Origin: Limnoperna fortunei
Taxonomy: Eukaryota > Mollusca > Bivalvia > Mytilida > Modiolidae
Direction: 5' to 3'
DNA: 64,000 nucleotides
NCBI GenBank assembly: GCA_944474755.1
Contig: OX104122.1
Location: 16,254,641-16,318,640, forward strand
Program-made: the position numbers and the translations under genes
Notes under the pieces: generated by a model
What the model was told of the DNA's origin: nothing
Seen by the model: only the letters and a program-made list of their open reading frames with translations
The model's database searches: none
Shown: positions 1 through 10,334 of the stretch, in pieces
Position numbering within the stretch: the first letter of the stretch is position 1
How the letters are laid out: each line of letters starts with the position of its first letter

Positions 1-2311
1 GACTGTCCAAACAACCTCTTAGTACACATTAAACCAGAAAGATTTGGACAACTGACTGTCCAAACACAGTGTTTTCGTTAAGAACCGGCCGCCGGCCAGA
101 ATGTCCGCCTCAGTGAACTTCCTGGCCGGTTCAAATTGCGTTTCCAAAAAAAAAATATTGTGCAATTTTTCGTTTATTGAGTTTCAAGTTCGATGTTTTC
201 ACGCAGAGATTATTTTAAGCGTAAATAAACTACTTCCTTGTTGTTGTGAATGACGCTAGCCCTATAGTCTCCGGTATCGATTTTGTCGTTGGTCATTTGT
301 AATTTGGATTTTGATTGGCTGTAATTGTTTAATTCTCCGTCGCAGTGGCGTTTGAATGCAACAGAATCCATGTCAATAAGTCATGATGAACAATGACATT
401 GATCAAAAAAGCAAACTATCGTAAATAATACCATGAAACGGAGTATCAAAGATTTTTTTAAAAACGTAATTGTAAATATACAAACATGTAGGAGAAAAAA
501 CATACATAATTTCACTTATTCAGATACCTGAATTTGACTTGAAAATCGCTTCAGAATGCAGGATTTTGCATCCTTGATTTCAAAATTTTCTGTGGGGGGC
601 AAACCCCCGCAGACCCCCCCTACCAGGGGTGTACCTCCTCAAATTTCAGTTGAGCCTGCTCAACTGAAATAAAGTGAAAACACTGCAAACAACCTCTTAG
701 TACACATTAAACTAGAAAGATTTGGACAACTGACTGTCCAAACAACTTCTTAGTACACATTAAACTAGAAAGATTTGGACAACTGACTGTCCAAACAACT
801 CCTTAGTACAAATTAAACTAGACAGATTTAAGCAACAGACTGTCCAAACAACCTCTTAGTACAAATTAAACTAGACAGATTTGGACAACTGACTGTCCAA
901 ACAACCTCTTAGTACAAATTAAACTAGACAGATTTGGACAACTGACTGTCCAAACAACCTCTTAGTACAAATTAAACTAGACAGATTTGGACAACTGACT
1001 GTCCAAACAACTCCTTAGTACAAATAAAACTAGACAGATTTGGACAACAGACTGTCCAAACAACCTCCTAGTCCAAATTAAACTGGACAGATTTGGACTC
1101 CAAACAACTCCTTAGTACAAATTAAACTGGACAGATTTGGACAACTGACTGTCCAAACAACTCCTTAGTACAAATTAAACTAGACAGATTTGGACAACAG
1201 ACTGTCCAAACAACCTCCTAGTCCAAATTAAACTAGACAGATTTGGACTCCAAACAACTCCTTAGTACAAATTAAACTGGACAGATTTGGACAACTGACT
1301 GTCCAAACAACTCCTTAGTACAAATTAAACTGGACAGATTTGGACAACTGACTGTCCAAACAACCTCTTAGTACAAATTAAACTAGACAGATTTGGACAA
1401 CAGACTGTCCAAACAACCTCTTAGTACAAATTAAACTAGACAGATTTGGACAACAGACTGTTCAAACAACCTCTTAGTACAAATTAAACTAGACAGATTT
1501 GGACAACTGACTGTCCAAACAACCTCTTAGTACAAATTAAACTAGACAGATTTGGACAACTGACTGTCCAAACAACCTCTTAGTACAAATTAAACTAGAC
1601 AGATTTGGACAACTGACTGTCCAAACAACCTCTTAGTACAAATTAAACTAGACAGATTTGAACAACTGACTGTCCAAACAATCTCTTAGTACAAATTAAA
1701 CTAGACAGATTTGGACAACAGACTGTCCAAACAACTCCTTAGTACAAATAAAACTAGACAGATTTGGACAACAGACTGTCCAAACAACCTCCTAGTCCAA
1801 ATTAAACTGGACAGATTTGGACTCCAAACAACTCCTTAGTACAAATTAAACTGGACAGATTTGGACAACTGACTGTCCAAACAACTCCTTAGTACAAATT
1901 AAACTAGACAGATTTGGACAACAGACTGTCCAAACAACCTCCTAGTCCAAATTAAACTAGACAGATTTGGACTCCAAACAACTCCTTAGTACAAATTAAA
2001 CTGGACAGATTTGGACAACTGACTGTCCAAACAACTCCTTAGTACAAATTAAACTGGACAGATTTGGACAACTGACTGTCCAAACAACCTCTTAGTACAA
2101 ATTAAACTAGACAGATTTGGACAACAGACTGTCCAAACAACCTCTTAGTACAAATTAAACTAGACAGATTTGGACAACAGACTGTTCAAACAACCTCTTA
2201 GTACAAATTAAACTAGACAGATTTGGACAACAGACTGTCCAAACAACTCCTTAGTACAAATAAAACTAGACAGATTTGGACAACTGACTGTCCAAACAAC
2301 CTCTTAGTACA
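1..2311. repeat. 53-bp minisatellite array, interrupted by a transposon
   Basis: About 31 units of ~53 bp lie at 686-2311, and one more unit at 1-66 is cut off from them by an inserted element. The unit reads roughly gactgtccaaacaacctctt, then agtacaaattaaactagaca, then gatttggacaact. Each unit junction carries a perfect inverted repeat, TTTGGACA, a 6-nt spacer, TGTCCAAA. Shorter variants lack the second arm (ggactccaaac). A variant block near 1012-1450 recurs at 1736-2175 with an offset of 724 bp, for example the cctcctagtcc variant at about 1063/1787 and 1213/1937. It lies 3' of the MFSD13A exon at 2575-2677 on that gene's strand, so it is probably intronic. Confidence 0.95.
67..685. mobile_element. 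hAT-like non-autonomous DNA transposon, 619 bp
   Basis: The ends are a perfect 10-bp terminal inverted repeat: CAGTGTTTTC at 67-76 and GAAAACACTG at 676-685. It is flanked by a 6-bp direct repeat caaaca (61-66 and 686-691), and removing the insert with one copy restores an ordinary 53-bp unit. Inside are subterminal inverted repeats: GAACCGGCC (82-90) with GGCCGGTTC (124-132), and a perfect 13-bp stem with a 2-nt loop at 643-670. It has no coding capacity. The CAGTG terminus is typical of hAT elements; the superfamily call is inference. Confidence 0.85.
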
Positions 2312-2574
2312 AAACTATCATGCACATTCATAATACATGTACTGACTGTCCTTAGTACATACTGGTACCATCTTTTTATAATTAGAAATAATACATGAGA
2401 TATTAACAATTAGCACCCAATTGTGTATTGCATCTAAATAAAGTAAAATTAATTCCTAATTTAGAAAACTTTGTAAGTAGCTTTTAACAAACTATGTATA
2501 TACACTTACATAACAAATTTCTATCATCATGATCATGTCATGTCTTAGCATAAATCTGAACTTTGACTTCTTAC

Positions 2575-2677
2575 CTGAACAAGGTTCATCACTGCAAAGT
2601 ATTTGAAATTTTTATGCTTTAAAAGCTGTCTTACAAAAACTATTACTGATTGGTGGGTCTGAACCTCTGATTCTGAC
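2575..2677 (-). CDS. MFSD13A: MFSD13A/TMEM180-like protein, second coding exon (103 bp)
   Basis: This exon is too short for a simple ORF search. On the minus strand a polypyrimidine tract and AG acceptor end at 2678, and a CAG|GTAAG donor follows 2575. Joined to the two leftover bases of the upstream exon it reads 35 codons with no stop and ends in phase 0. The peptide contains VRQLLKHKNFKYFAVMNLVQ, which resembles the segment of vertebrate TMEM180 that follows the variable loop after the first transmembrane block (a RQLxxHxNF...LVQ pattern). Remaining exons must lie left of the window, beyond the 53-bp array. The match is from memory of the family. Confidence 0.85.
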
Positions 2678-2829
2678 CTAAAAAAACAAGATAATGAATG
2701 GATCAAAACAGATCAAAATATACTAGAACTAGTTCTACATTTAAAATCTAAGATGATCTGCTTTGAACCGACAACCTCAATAATGACCATGTGATTAATT
2801 ATTGATTAACTTTTAAAAAAAACTATTTT

Positions 2830-3045
2830 GCATGTTTATAAGTGGTTATAAAATGTCTTAAACATGAAAGAAGTTGGACACTCTCTTTGCTTTCAAGTCC
2901 ATTTATCTCCCCATAAACATGATAAATTAATGATATCCATGGTCATTAAAAATCGACAAACAGACAGAAGGACGGACAGACAGGGTGATTCCTATATGCC
3001 CCCCAAACAAGTTTGCGGGGGGGGTATAATAATTGTAGATTCATA
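2830..3045 (-). repeat. remnant of a structured dispersed repeat (GTCTGTCC type)
   Basis: Read on the minus strand, this piece has a TATACCCC-like start, a G/C-rich hairpin-like stretch around 3000-3025 and a short GTCTGTCCGTCC-type microsatellite (2957-2982). It has the same layout as the elements at 34695-36172 and 36300-36790. It lies in the MFSD13A intron between the two coding exons. The 111-codon ORF across it shows no recognisable domain. Confidence 0.5.
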
Positions 3046-3851
3046 CCTACCCCCTTTTGAATTGTGGGATGAAACAATTAAGGAAGATTTCCCAAAAATC
3101 ATTCAAAGAGTTGGCTTGAGTGTCCAAGGTGCTGGAAAAGCGATTCACTTTAGTTGTGTGATTGTTAGGTTACAATTATATGAAAGGCCAGATTCCTGAC
3201 GATAGTGGAGATTTTTTAAAATTTCAATCAAAAATTAGAATCCCTCTTGACCACAGTGTTTATATACAATCTACGTGAACATGAGGAACTTTTGCAAAGC
3301 ACCTCCTATACAGTACCGTACGTGGTCACGTTTGAGGGGTGGTCGTTCGCAAGTGGTAATTTTACGTTAGAAACACTTAATGCATCAGGGTTTTGGCAGA
3401 ATAAAGCGGGTGGTCGCTGGCGAAGGGATTGTATGAGGGGGGCTACTGTACACAGAAACCTTTGTAAAGCACCTCCTACAATGTATACAGTTATCTTGGA
3501 AGGAACAACAATCCAATTGGCTTTGAATAGTTTAGAGGAAATGAATTCAAACTTATTTCAGCCAATCAGAATAGATTCCTCCTGATCAACATTTTGGACA
3601 TTTCTTGAAATATTAAGCTCATCAGGATCTGAACATATGTCAGAGAAAAATTATGACATTTTCACCAAATATTGTACAAAAATTTAAAGTTTAATTTTTG
3701 GAACCCCTCAACTTCCCTCTGCCTAAATGTTAGTTCCCCATGCCCACCATTTAATAATTGCTGTTTGTACTAGAGTTACATGTATTTATTATATAAATGT
3801 CATATATGGTAAATGAATTCAATAAAAGATCAACTTAAAATCAGAACTTAC
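3046..3851. other. MFSD13A intron 1, remaining part
   Basis: This is intronic by the exon boundaries at 2677 and 3852. It contains a plus-strand ORF (3247-3585) with an internal near-duplication (aaagcacctcctatac at about 3297, aaagcacctcctacaa at about 3466). I recognise no protein family and treat it as non-coding dispersed repeat. Nothing else is seen. Confidence 0.5.
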
Positions 3852-4507
3852 CTTTCCACCATCTTTCTGGTAGGTTTACCTTTGGTATAAGTGAGCTTCA
3901 TTGCACTGGCCATCACTAAAAATCCTCCTAGAGACAATACAGATATACACACACAGTATATCCTAAATGCTAAGAAGTTTGACTTGTCCCAAAACATGTA
4001 TGAAATAAACACAGAGAGTGATCCTAAAGCACTAAAGAAAGAACTTCTGGCATTAAGCTTAGTCCGAACTTCTGAAGAAATGGCTAAATCTGCTAACAAA
4101 GCTGAATGGTGGAGGTCAATCATTGTTAAAAAGGTATCATATAAACACAAACAAATAACAAACTGTAACCATGGATATCCCCATGGAAACCAAAACATAA
4201 GAAACGTCAGTGCAAATAATGGTCCATTGAGAAACAGTTTGTTGAGGCGTTGTGTGACGATGTCCTGGTTAGCAGATGGAGAATTGGAGAGATATTTACT
4301 GTCACTGATCCAACCAAAAAGTGGATCATTTAAAGAATTCCAGATAAGAAACACAGTCTCACCAATCCAAAATGAGGTCTTATCAATTTTATATATTGTT
4401 ACAAACATATCTACATGATAAAGTAAGAAGATGTTGTGTAAAATTGTCAGAAATAATGACATTGACCCGTAACATATATCTACTGGAATCTTTAATTGAA
4501 CAGCCAT
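3852..4507 (-). CDS. MFSD13A: MFSD13A/TMEM180-like membrane protein, first coding exon
   Basis: The exon encodes 218 codons plus two bases. The product looks like the N-terminal half of MFSD13A (TMEM180), a multi-pass protein of the major facilitator fold with no well-established substrate. Hydrophobic segments fall near residues 14-32, 46-66, 95-108, 112-132, 156-173 and 181-203. Diagnostic blocks are FWIGETVFLIWNSLNDPLFG (residues 46-65) and DLHHSALLADL (131-141), both strongly like the vertebrate protein. The start at 4507 is chosen because the next residues align with the vertebrate N-terminus. The 3' end is an AG|GTAAGT donor after 3852, and the next exon is at 2575-2677. An AG just before the ATG could be a 5'-UTR splice acceptor. 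No frame breaks are seen. The antisense ORF at 3891-4418 is a shadow. Confidence 0.9.
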
Positions 4508-5295
4508 CTCTGGTTTGTTTGGTTAAAATATATATGAAACTTTCTGTTGGGCTTTTCACTGCAATTGTTCCCCTCTGACAAAAGACTTTTTATGTCAATG
4601 TATTTAAATCAGATTTATCTATTTTCATTTTCATCTGTGTTGGTATATTGACCGTTTCCTTTTTTTATCTTTTATCTGAAAGATAAACATAAATCCAATA
4701 ATATGGGTGGTTAGTTCTGACAGAAAATATTGAGTATTATGTCATTTTTAGTTAGACTAATTTTTACCAAAAGTGGGGCATTTTAGGCGTTATCAGTGAA
4801 TCTGAAACACTGTTTCGTTTTTTTTTAAATTAACAGTTCTGTGACGTCACCAACACATTAGAGAAAGATGTGACATCACCAATGGAAGTAACGTTATGAA
4901 CAATGTGTGATGCTTTCATTTAGGCTGTGTCTTTATTCATTTTATTTAAAAATAAACAGAAAGAACGTGTAGTTAGAGGGTCATATTTTTGTTAAACAAT
5001 GTATGTAATTTCTAATTTTTACACTAAACTATATAAAATCTCAAAGACACTTATTTAAATGTAACGTTATTTCCTTTGTTTTCTGTGTTAAGTTTAAGGA
5101 CTTCTTATACATCTGCTTTGTGAGCAGAGCTAGTACTGTACTGTTATATACTTTATTAGTTTGTATGCTTTTTTATGCCAATCAATTGTTGTATGTAAAT
5201 GTGATCAGGGAAAATAAACATGTATTGTACACTGTCTTTGGTAAGTCATTCTTTAACAAATTACACTCCTGTACATGCATGCCAGTACATTTACT
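4508..5295. other. upstream region of MFSD13A
   Basis: No conserved coding segment is seen. The stretch is AT-rich and would hold the 5' UTR and promoter of the minus-strand MFSD13A gene. The only motif that stands out is the doubled CRE-like site listed separately. Its right edge meets the fold-back element at 5296. Confidence 0.5.
4842..4884. promoter_or_regulatory. paired CRE-like sites upstream of MFSD13A
   Basis: A consensus cAMP-response element TGACGTCA lies at 4842-4849. A near copy, TGACATCA, at 4871-4878 is followed by CCAATGG. Both sit in the repeated phrase tgtgacRtcaccaa about 29 bp apart, some 335-370 bp upstream of the MFSD13A start codon. The motif is seen directly; promoter function is inference. 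Confidence 0.35.
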
Positions 5296-6323
5296 AGTAT
5301 ACTGGAATCCGGGTCGTTTCGCCCCGAATCCCGTTCGCCTCTGGGTCGTTTCGCCCGGAATCCTGTTCGCACTGAGTCGTTTCGCCCCGATTCCCGTTCG
5401 CCCTGGGTCGTTTCGCCCGTACTTTGTACAGGATATATAATGATAGATTATTGTCTATTACGTGTGTTTGTGTTATGGTTTTACTTTTTTTGTTGAAGTG
5501 TATGTTTTTACTCTTTGGCATATCATGGATCTAAATTATCATTGATGTACAGAAAAAAAAGAAATTTTAAATATATATATTTATTTTATTAAGTCAGTTG
5601 AACAAAAACAACAACAAAGCATAAAAAGCACACTGATACAGCACAAAGTTATTGTCACTCCTGATCATCAATGGTGTAGATGGAAACTGGGTAGTTGTGA
5701 TTTCGCTGTATTTTATTATTGAGGAATCATTTTGTTAGAGCAATAAATGCAAGATATTTTAAAAGGAATTTAGCCTTGGGTTCATTGTTTACATTGCCGA
5801 ATGAAGGATAATCACCGAATTTCATGAAATGATTGCCACTGGTGTGGCTCATATTTTATATATTCTGGTGAGTTTTACAGCTTGTTTTGACTAATCATAC
5901 ATTTCACAAATTACTTTGAACTTTTAATTAACCGACAAGTGGAACAAGCTGTAAAGCTCTAGATCAAAGGTGTCTTAATTTGATTGAATTTTATTTAATC
6001 ATAACATAATTAATTTCTTTTAATCATCACACTAAAAAATGATAATTGGTATTTGACAGTGATTAACAAATTAATTGAATTATTTTGATGAAGTAATTAT
6101 CAACTGAAATTATAAAAATTAATTGCTATAATTTTTATACCCATTTATTAATTAAAGTTCATCCAGCTCTAACACACAAAATACGAGATACACATTGTTT
6201 TTATTTAGAGGAGCGAAAAGACCCAGGGCGAAACGACTCACTTTATAGGTGCGAAACGACCCGAGCGAATCGACTCAGGGCGAACAGGTAGTCGGGGCGA
6301 AACGACCCGACACCAGTATACTG
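5296..6323. mobile_element. fold-back-type DNA element with GGGTCGTTTCGCC arm repeats
   Basis: Left arm (5296-5431) and right arm (about 6205-6323) are mutually inverted. Each holds four or so copies of GGGTCGTTTCGCCC alternating with CCCGTTCGCC-like spacers. Outer ends are AGTATACTGG on the left and its inverse on the right. Because AGTATACT is palindromic, the same bases also read as a 9-bp direct repeat AGTATACTG at 5296-5304 and 6315-6323, so the terminal repeat and target duplication cannot be separated by eye. The ~770-bp centre is AT-rich with no coding signal. Short ORFs over the arms are by-products. Confidence 0.75.
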
Positions 6324-6624
6324 CTCATACACGTATGCTGAGAATTTTATCATTACCATGCAGTAAGCCACTTACAGTTGTTCTATTATTAATCGTGTGC
6401 TGACCTCTTAGTTTCTTCTATTTTGTTAAATGGGCAAAAATACCGTAAGACCATGGACAAAGGAAGATTAAGACTTACGATTATCCTCTTCGAGAAAGTG
6501 ATAACGTATGTTCAGAGAGAAATCCACAACAGGAAGTTACGGTGCCAATTATAATTTTAAAATGGAAATCGGAAACTTTCGGAACTAGCGATGAAGTGAC
6601 GATCGGCCTTTGCGTGATTACCAT

Positions 6625-8155
6625 TGGAACAATTTTTTGTGGTGCCCCAACATGTGCTGATGATGTAGCTTTAATAGCCAATAATCCAGTCGATCTACAG
6701 ACCATGATAAAAACTGTAGAAAACTATAGTACGTCAGAGAAATATAAGCTACAACCTACTAAAAGTATGATTCTTTCGAGTACAAAAAAAAGCGATGATC
6801 AATTCATTTTTACTATCACTGATCAACCAATGAACAGCCCAGACACTGCTGTTCATCTTGGTATCCAACATCACAGTGAATTTAAGAAAACCATTCCAAT
6901 CCAAATTGAAGAAAATATCTCGAAAGCCAGAAGAACCATGTATAGTCTTATGGGAGCAGGCCTACACGGAAAGAACGGGCTAAATCCAATCACTATAGTC
7001 TGCATATTTTCAGGACATATGTATTACCGGTTTTAATATATGGCTTAGAAATTTTGTTACCAACTGATGCTCAACTGGAGCCTATTGAATGCTTTTACAG
7101 AAAATCCATAAAACAAATAAGTTGTCTTTACCAAACAATACAGCAGACGTCGCCATATACATATTAGCAGGTACTATCCCACTTAAAGGGAAAGTTCATA
7201 TAGCAGCACTATCTACCTTTCAGAATATATGTTGTATGAAAAATTCAGTAGAAAGAGATCTAGCCACAAGACAACTGGCAATGTGTGGATTCACCGACTC
7301 TAGTTGGTTCAGTAAGATCAGACGGATACTGCCGGGCTATCTATGACCTTCCATCAGCACATGACATCCTAGATGATCCGATGACAAAATCAAGATGGAA
7401 AAACCTTGTACGCAGGACTGTGAAAAAAAAGTGGTTTTCTCAATATCAAAGTGCATTGGCTACATACAAATCACTCAAATTCATATCCTCAAACAGTCTA
7501 CTTCTGAACAAAATGCACCCCGTCCTAGCAAGTGTAGGATCATCACAACTAGACATCAATCGTCTACCTGTAAAACTTAAACTGTTAACAGGTACATTCT
7601 ATTTACAAAGCAACAGAGCATCATTCAATCAGAATACGGTAGACCCAACATGTCCCCTCTGTAAATCTTCACCTGAAACTACAGAACATTTCATTATTGA
7701 ATGTAGTGCTCTTCACACTACACGCTGGCCTTATATGCTTGAGCTTCAACAACTCTTAGATAAACCTATAGATTGCTCCAGAAGTAGTCATAAATTTAAC
7801 ACCTCTCTTGCTTTAGATACATCATTTATCTTAGATACTAGTAGCAAGCTCTGTGCATGTGGATGTAGGTGCACTGACATTTGCTATAGAGCTGAATACA
7901 TATGTCGCAAACTTTGCTTTGCTCTATCAAAACACAGAGAATCGCTGATTAATACGCTACCCTCTAATAAACGTAAGGGTCAATAACCGACGGACCATCG
8001 ACTCATCCCACAGGTCGCACTCAGTTTTTATACTTTTTAGTTCTTTTATTATTAACTTAAATAAATAACAGTGACTTTTAATAAATCCGATGTATACGGA
8101 TGTGCTCCTACAAAGGAGGGAATTCCTTACAGAACAGAACAGGACAGAACAGCTG
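6625..8155 (+). pseudogene. LINE (non-LTR retrotransposon) remnant A, reverse transcriptase 3' half
   Basis: The fragment starts inside the reverse transcriptase palm with CADDVALIA (the catalytic [F/V/C]ADD motif) and continues through the thumb (HLGIQH..., RRTMYSLMGAGLHG). It then runs across at least one frameshift to a C-terminal Cys/His cluster CPLCKSSPETTEHFIIEC near 7650-7704. Reading frames switch near 7035, 7090 and 7290, so it is dead. The 3' UTR ends with a small hairpin CTCCT-acaa-AGGAG (8103-8118) and a GAACAG-type tail (8131-8152). It is 5'-truncated; the endonuclease and fingers are missing. A second broken copy of a related family lies at 10335-12590. Confidence 0.85.
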
Positions 8156-8160
8156 GGTTA

Positions 8161-10310
8161 CACTAAGGTCCTGAAACTTACCTGGAAAGTCCTGAAAAAT
8201 GTCCTGAAAATGGAGATAAACGATCATAACTTTTCTATTTCTTGATGGATTTAAACCAAATTTGGGTCAGTTTGAGATATAAACATATATTATAAGAATA
8301 TGAAAAAAAAAATTTTTAATTTTTTTTCTGTGGGAGATAAGTTGACCTGAAGGACTACCTGTCGTGACCTGAAAAATGTCCTGACTTTTTTATTTCTTCA
8401 TGGATTTTCACCAAATTTGGGTTAGTTTGAGATATAACCATATTTTATAAGAATATGAAAAAAAAATTAGAATTTTTTTTTTGTGGGAGATAAGTTGACC
8501 TGAAGGCATGTCTGTCGTGACCTGAAAATGTCCTGAAAACATATAAATGGTCATAACTTTTGTTATTTCTTCATCATGGATTGTCTTCAAATATTGGTTG
8601 GCATGAAAAACAAACATATATTATATGAATATGAAAAAAATATAATATATTTTTCATTTTTTGTTGGAGAATTGTTGACCTGAAAGACTACATGTCGTTT
8701 GTGTATGTCCCGAGAATTTCCTGAAAACATACAGAAATAATCATTTTTTTCTTGACAGATTGACTTCATATATTACTCAAATGTTGCTGAAAATTATAAT
8801 ATAACATGTGTTTTATGAGAATTTCTTACAATTTTTTCTGCATATTAATGTTTAAAAAATCCATTAATAGTAGTACAAATGTTAGCTGTTTACTCTTAAT
8901 TGCATTGAAAACATTAATTAGAGTATTTAGTTGGATCAATAATACATCAGGTAGTAATTAACATTATTGACACTTCAAGGTAATTACATACTTAATTGGG
9001 ACAGGCGTTGGGCAGACAAGTTTATTACTTTTTAAAACACAAAGAAAAAAACTGCAATAAAACTTACATAAACAAATATAGAATGAAAACCTACTACTGA
9101 GAATGTCTATGATCATCACAAAACCAATCTAAAGACACTCCTGAACAACTCAAATGAGACCACTTGTTGCACGCGACTCTTCCTCTTTTCCCTTCACCCC
9201 CTATCATATTTTGGAACACGTCTGGCTTTCCGCAGGTACAGCTTGCTTCTATTTTTCTTGTGTGTATTTTCAAGTTTGTCCCTGTATTGGTATTGTTTGG
9301 AGGAAACGGAGTGAAGTAGCCATTTTCTAGACATGCAATTAGATGTTCCCTCATGTACTTTTTAACGAAACCGGTTCTTCTCTTTAGGTTAAATGTACCT
9401 CTTAGATGACATTATTAGTGGTGAAATAAAATTTATACAATAAACAAACCAACAATACACCAGAACGTATTTATACTTAGAAAATAAAAACAGCACTATA
9501 AAGAAACTTTGTACAGAAAAATAAGAAAATTGAGCACTATATATTATATAAGAATTAAATCAAAATAAAAATGAAAGTAGCACTATTCCAGTATAGCAGT
9601 CACTGTTAAAAACTGTTCAATACCAATTAAATGTAATTTAATTTAATCATAACCAAACAAGTAATTGATTGTAATTAAATTAAATGCAAAATGATTAACG
9701 CTGATTAAACATTACTCACTTTGTTTAATTAATTCTATTTCAATTCTAGTTCAGTTTAGCAAATTCATAGTTGCTCAGTCTTCAATACTTTATGCATCTA
9801 TAACTGTCCTCTGTGGATTTTATCATTATGTTGTGCGGATATATTATTCTTTATCACCGAGGTAAGACATTTATCTTATGTGTAGTTTCAGGACATCGTG
9901 CGTCATATTAGAAGATCATCCTTCAGGTCAAGTTTTCTCTGCTGTTATAAATTTTTCTAACTTTCTATTTAACTTTTAATATAATATAGACGAATATCTC
10001 GCACTGACCAAAATTTAAGCGAAATTTATTCAGAAATAAAAAAGCTATAGATATTAATTTTTATCACTGTCACGTTTTCAGGACACGACAGGTAGTCCTT
10101 CAGGTCAACTTATCTCCCATAAATTTATTATTTTTTAAATTTGTTTTTCATATTCCTATAATATATGTTTATATCTCAAACTGACCCAAATTTGGTTTAA
10201 ATCCATCAAGAAATAAAAAAGTTATGATCATTTATCTCCGTTTTCAGGACATTTTTCAGGACCTTCCAGGTAAGTTTCAGGACATTAGCGGAAATTTCAG
10301 GACATTAGTG
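8161..10310. mobile_element. 2.15-kb fold-back element with long subrepeat-bearing inverted arms
   Basis: Left arm (8161 to about 8820) and right arm (about 9885-10310) are long inverted copies of each other and look about 90% alike over the outer 200 bp. Left begins CACTAAGGTCCTGAAAC; the right end, read inward, begins CACTAATGTCCTGAAAT. Each arm is built from ~160-180 bp tandem subunits carrying gtcctgaaaa, ggagataa(a/g)... and gacctgaaggactacctgtc (about four on the left, two to three on the right). No clear target duplication is seen. A short minus-strand zinc-finger-like ORF lies in the centre. Confidence 0.8.
9094..9354 (-). pseudogene. PHD-like zinc-finger ORF inside the fold-back element
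   Basis: This 86-codon ORF has a spaced Cys/His pattern: C39-x-C41, then C62, H67, C70, C79 and H82, with the segment CNKWSHLSC and a terminal WFCDDH. It resembles the second half of a PHD finger (W-x-H-x2-C then W-x-C), but the usual second Cys pair is incomplete, so folding is doubtful. It is the only coding-like stretch in the 2.15-kb element. It could be a transposase C-terminal remnant or a captured host exon. The family is not assigned. Confidence 0.45.
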
Positions 10311-10334
10311 ATTTCGAAATCCCAAAATCTCGCG

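Noticed and set aside
67..685. Transib-type element (CACAGTG terminus)
   Set aside because: The left edge can be read CACAGTG, but the right edge reads CACTGCA and the 5-bp duplication does not fit; CAGTGTTTTC with 6 bp fits exactly.
2864..3585. ORFs of 111 and 112 codons on the plus strand
   Set aside because: They lie in an intron of the minus-strand MFSD13A gene, overlap repeat sequence and show no recognisable domain.
3891..4418. 175-codon plus-strand ORF
   Set aside because: It is antisense to the well-supported MFSD13A exon; the sense frame carries the conserved motifs.
5120..5521. Overlapping ORFs on both strands over the GGGTCGTTTCGCC repeats
   Set aside because: They come from the GC-rich inverted arm of a fold-back element and read as low-complexity Arg/Pro/Ser repeats.
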